Shown here: in pieces, positions 63,901 to 64,000 of the stretch | Numbering within the stretch: the first letter of the stretch is position 1 | How the letters are laid out: each line of letters opens with the position of its first letter | Notes under the pieces: generated by a model | What the model saw: the letters and a program-made list of their open reading frames with translations, nothing else | Told to the model about the DNA's origin: nothing | Database searches by the model: none | Assembly: GCA_018262985.1 (NCBI GenBank) | Contig: JADFDI010000009.1 | Span: 1-64,000 of the forward strand | DNA length: 64,000 bases | Direction: 5' to 3' | Origin: Spirochaetota bacterium | GTDB taxonomy: Bacteria > Spirochaetota > Spirochaetia > Treponematales > UBA12059 | Position numbers and translations under genes: made by a program

Positions 63901-64000
63901 AGGACCTCGAATTCTTCCGCAACGCCACGCTCGGGCAATACGTCGACTCCCCTTCGCGCGTGCACGCCTTCGCGCCGCTCACCAAGTACCTCGGCCTCCT
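63897..64000 (+). CDS. EcfT transmembrane subunit, partial
   Basis: GTG overlaps the EcfA stop as GTGA. The 34 codons visible read like EcfT N termini, with LGQYVDSPSRVHAFAPLTKY leading to the first membrane segment. It is cut by the window end. Confidence 0.82.
   Translation, partial: MKDLEFFRNATLGQYVDSPSRVHAFAPLTKYLGL

Overview
The window joins a mosaic genomic island (positions 1 to about 20,430, from about 45% up to about 62% GC by eye) to a chromosomal core of roughly 68-70% GC (about 20,440 to 64,000). The core carries a complete bacterial mevalonate pathway next to a CrtI/CrtB/lycopene cyclase/CruF-type carotenoid cluster, a soluble molybdenum formate dehydrogenase, a TRAP-TAXI transporter and many promoters with a -10 box 6-7 nt before the start codon. 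This fits a high-GC pigmented spirochaete of the Spirochaeta type. That is inference; other mevalonate-using pigmented bacteria are not excluded.

Island, left part (40-11,161, minus strand): a tightly overlapping operon of an excisionase-like HTH protein, a SNF2-type helicase, a DUF4391 protein, a type III methyltransferase (Mod), a type III restriction helicase-nuclease (Res), two small ORFs and a SIR2-like NADase candidate. Nearly all junctions are 4-nt overlaps or very short gaps, so it looks like one defence locus. Middle part (11,342-16,113, plus strand): a Bet/RecT annealase with a PD-(D/E)XK nuclease, a decayed AAA+ ATPase, an AbiL-like pair (AAA ATPase plus RloB) and a truncated HTH antitoxin. 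Right part (16,110-19,961, minus strand): a six-gene chromate-type operon with separate ChrB N- and C-terminal proteins, an MFS transporter, a beta-propeller protein and a DsrE protein, behind a palindromic operator. The island ends at the 3' half of a tRNA-Asn gene (20,394-20,434), preceded by 10-bp direct repeats and followed by a terminator. This looks like an attachment-site junction.

Core: mobA and a NuoE/NuoF/FdhA-type NAD-linked formate dehydrogenase (20,584-25,730); a periplasmic solute-binding protein, a LuxR-type regulator and a FemAB-like acyltransferase (25,919-28,911); and an Orn/Lys/Arg decarboxylase (28,898-31,177). From 41,040 down to 31,262 runs a ten-gene minus-strand array: crtI, crtB, lycopene cyclase, cruF-like, prenyl diphosphate synthase, mvaA, mvaD, phosphomevalonate kinase, mvk and one unknown gene. 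It diverges from mvaS-fni (41,194-43,522). Together these cover acetoacetyl-CoA to a monocyclic, hydroxylated C40 carotenoid.

Further right lie a MATE exporter, a META-domain lipoprotein and a LeuA/homocitrate-synthase relative. An aspartate-family operon follows (ALS-like TPP enzyme, aminotransferase, asd, lysC), which shares near-identical operator sequences with a GntR/FCD regulator and a TRAP-TAXI transporter. The window ends with a PepD-like dipeptidase, an outer-membrane-barrel candidate, an HWE-type histidine kinase, a methyltransferase, an AI-2E family permease and an ECF transporter (fused ATPases plus the start of EcfT).
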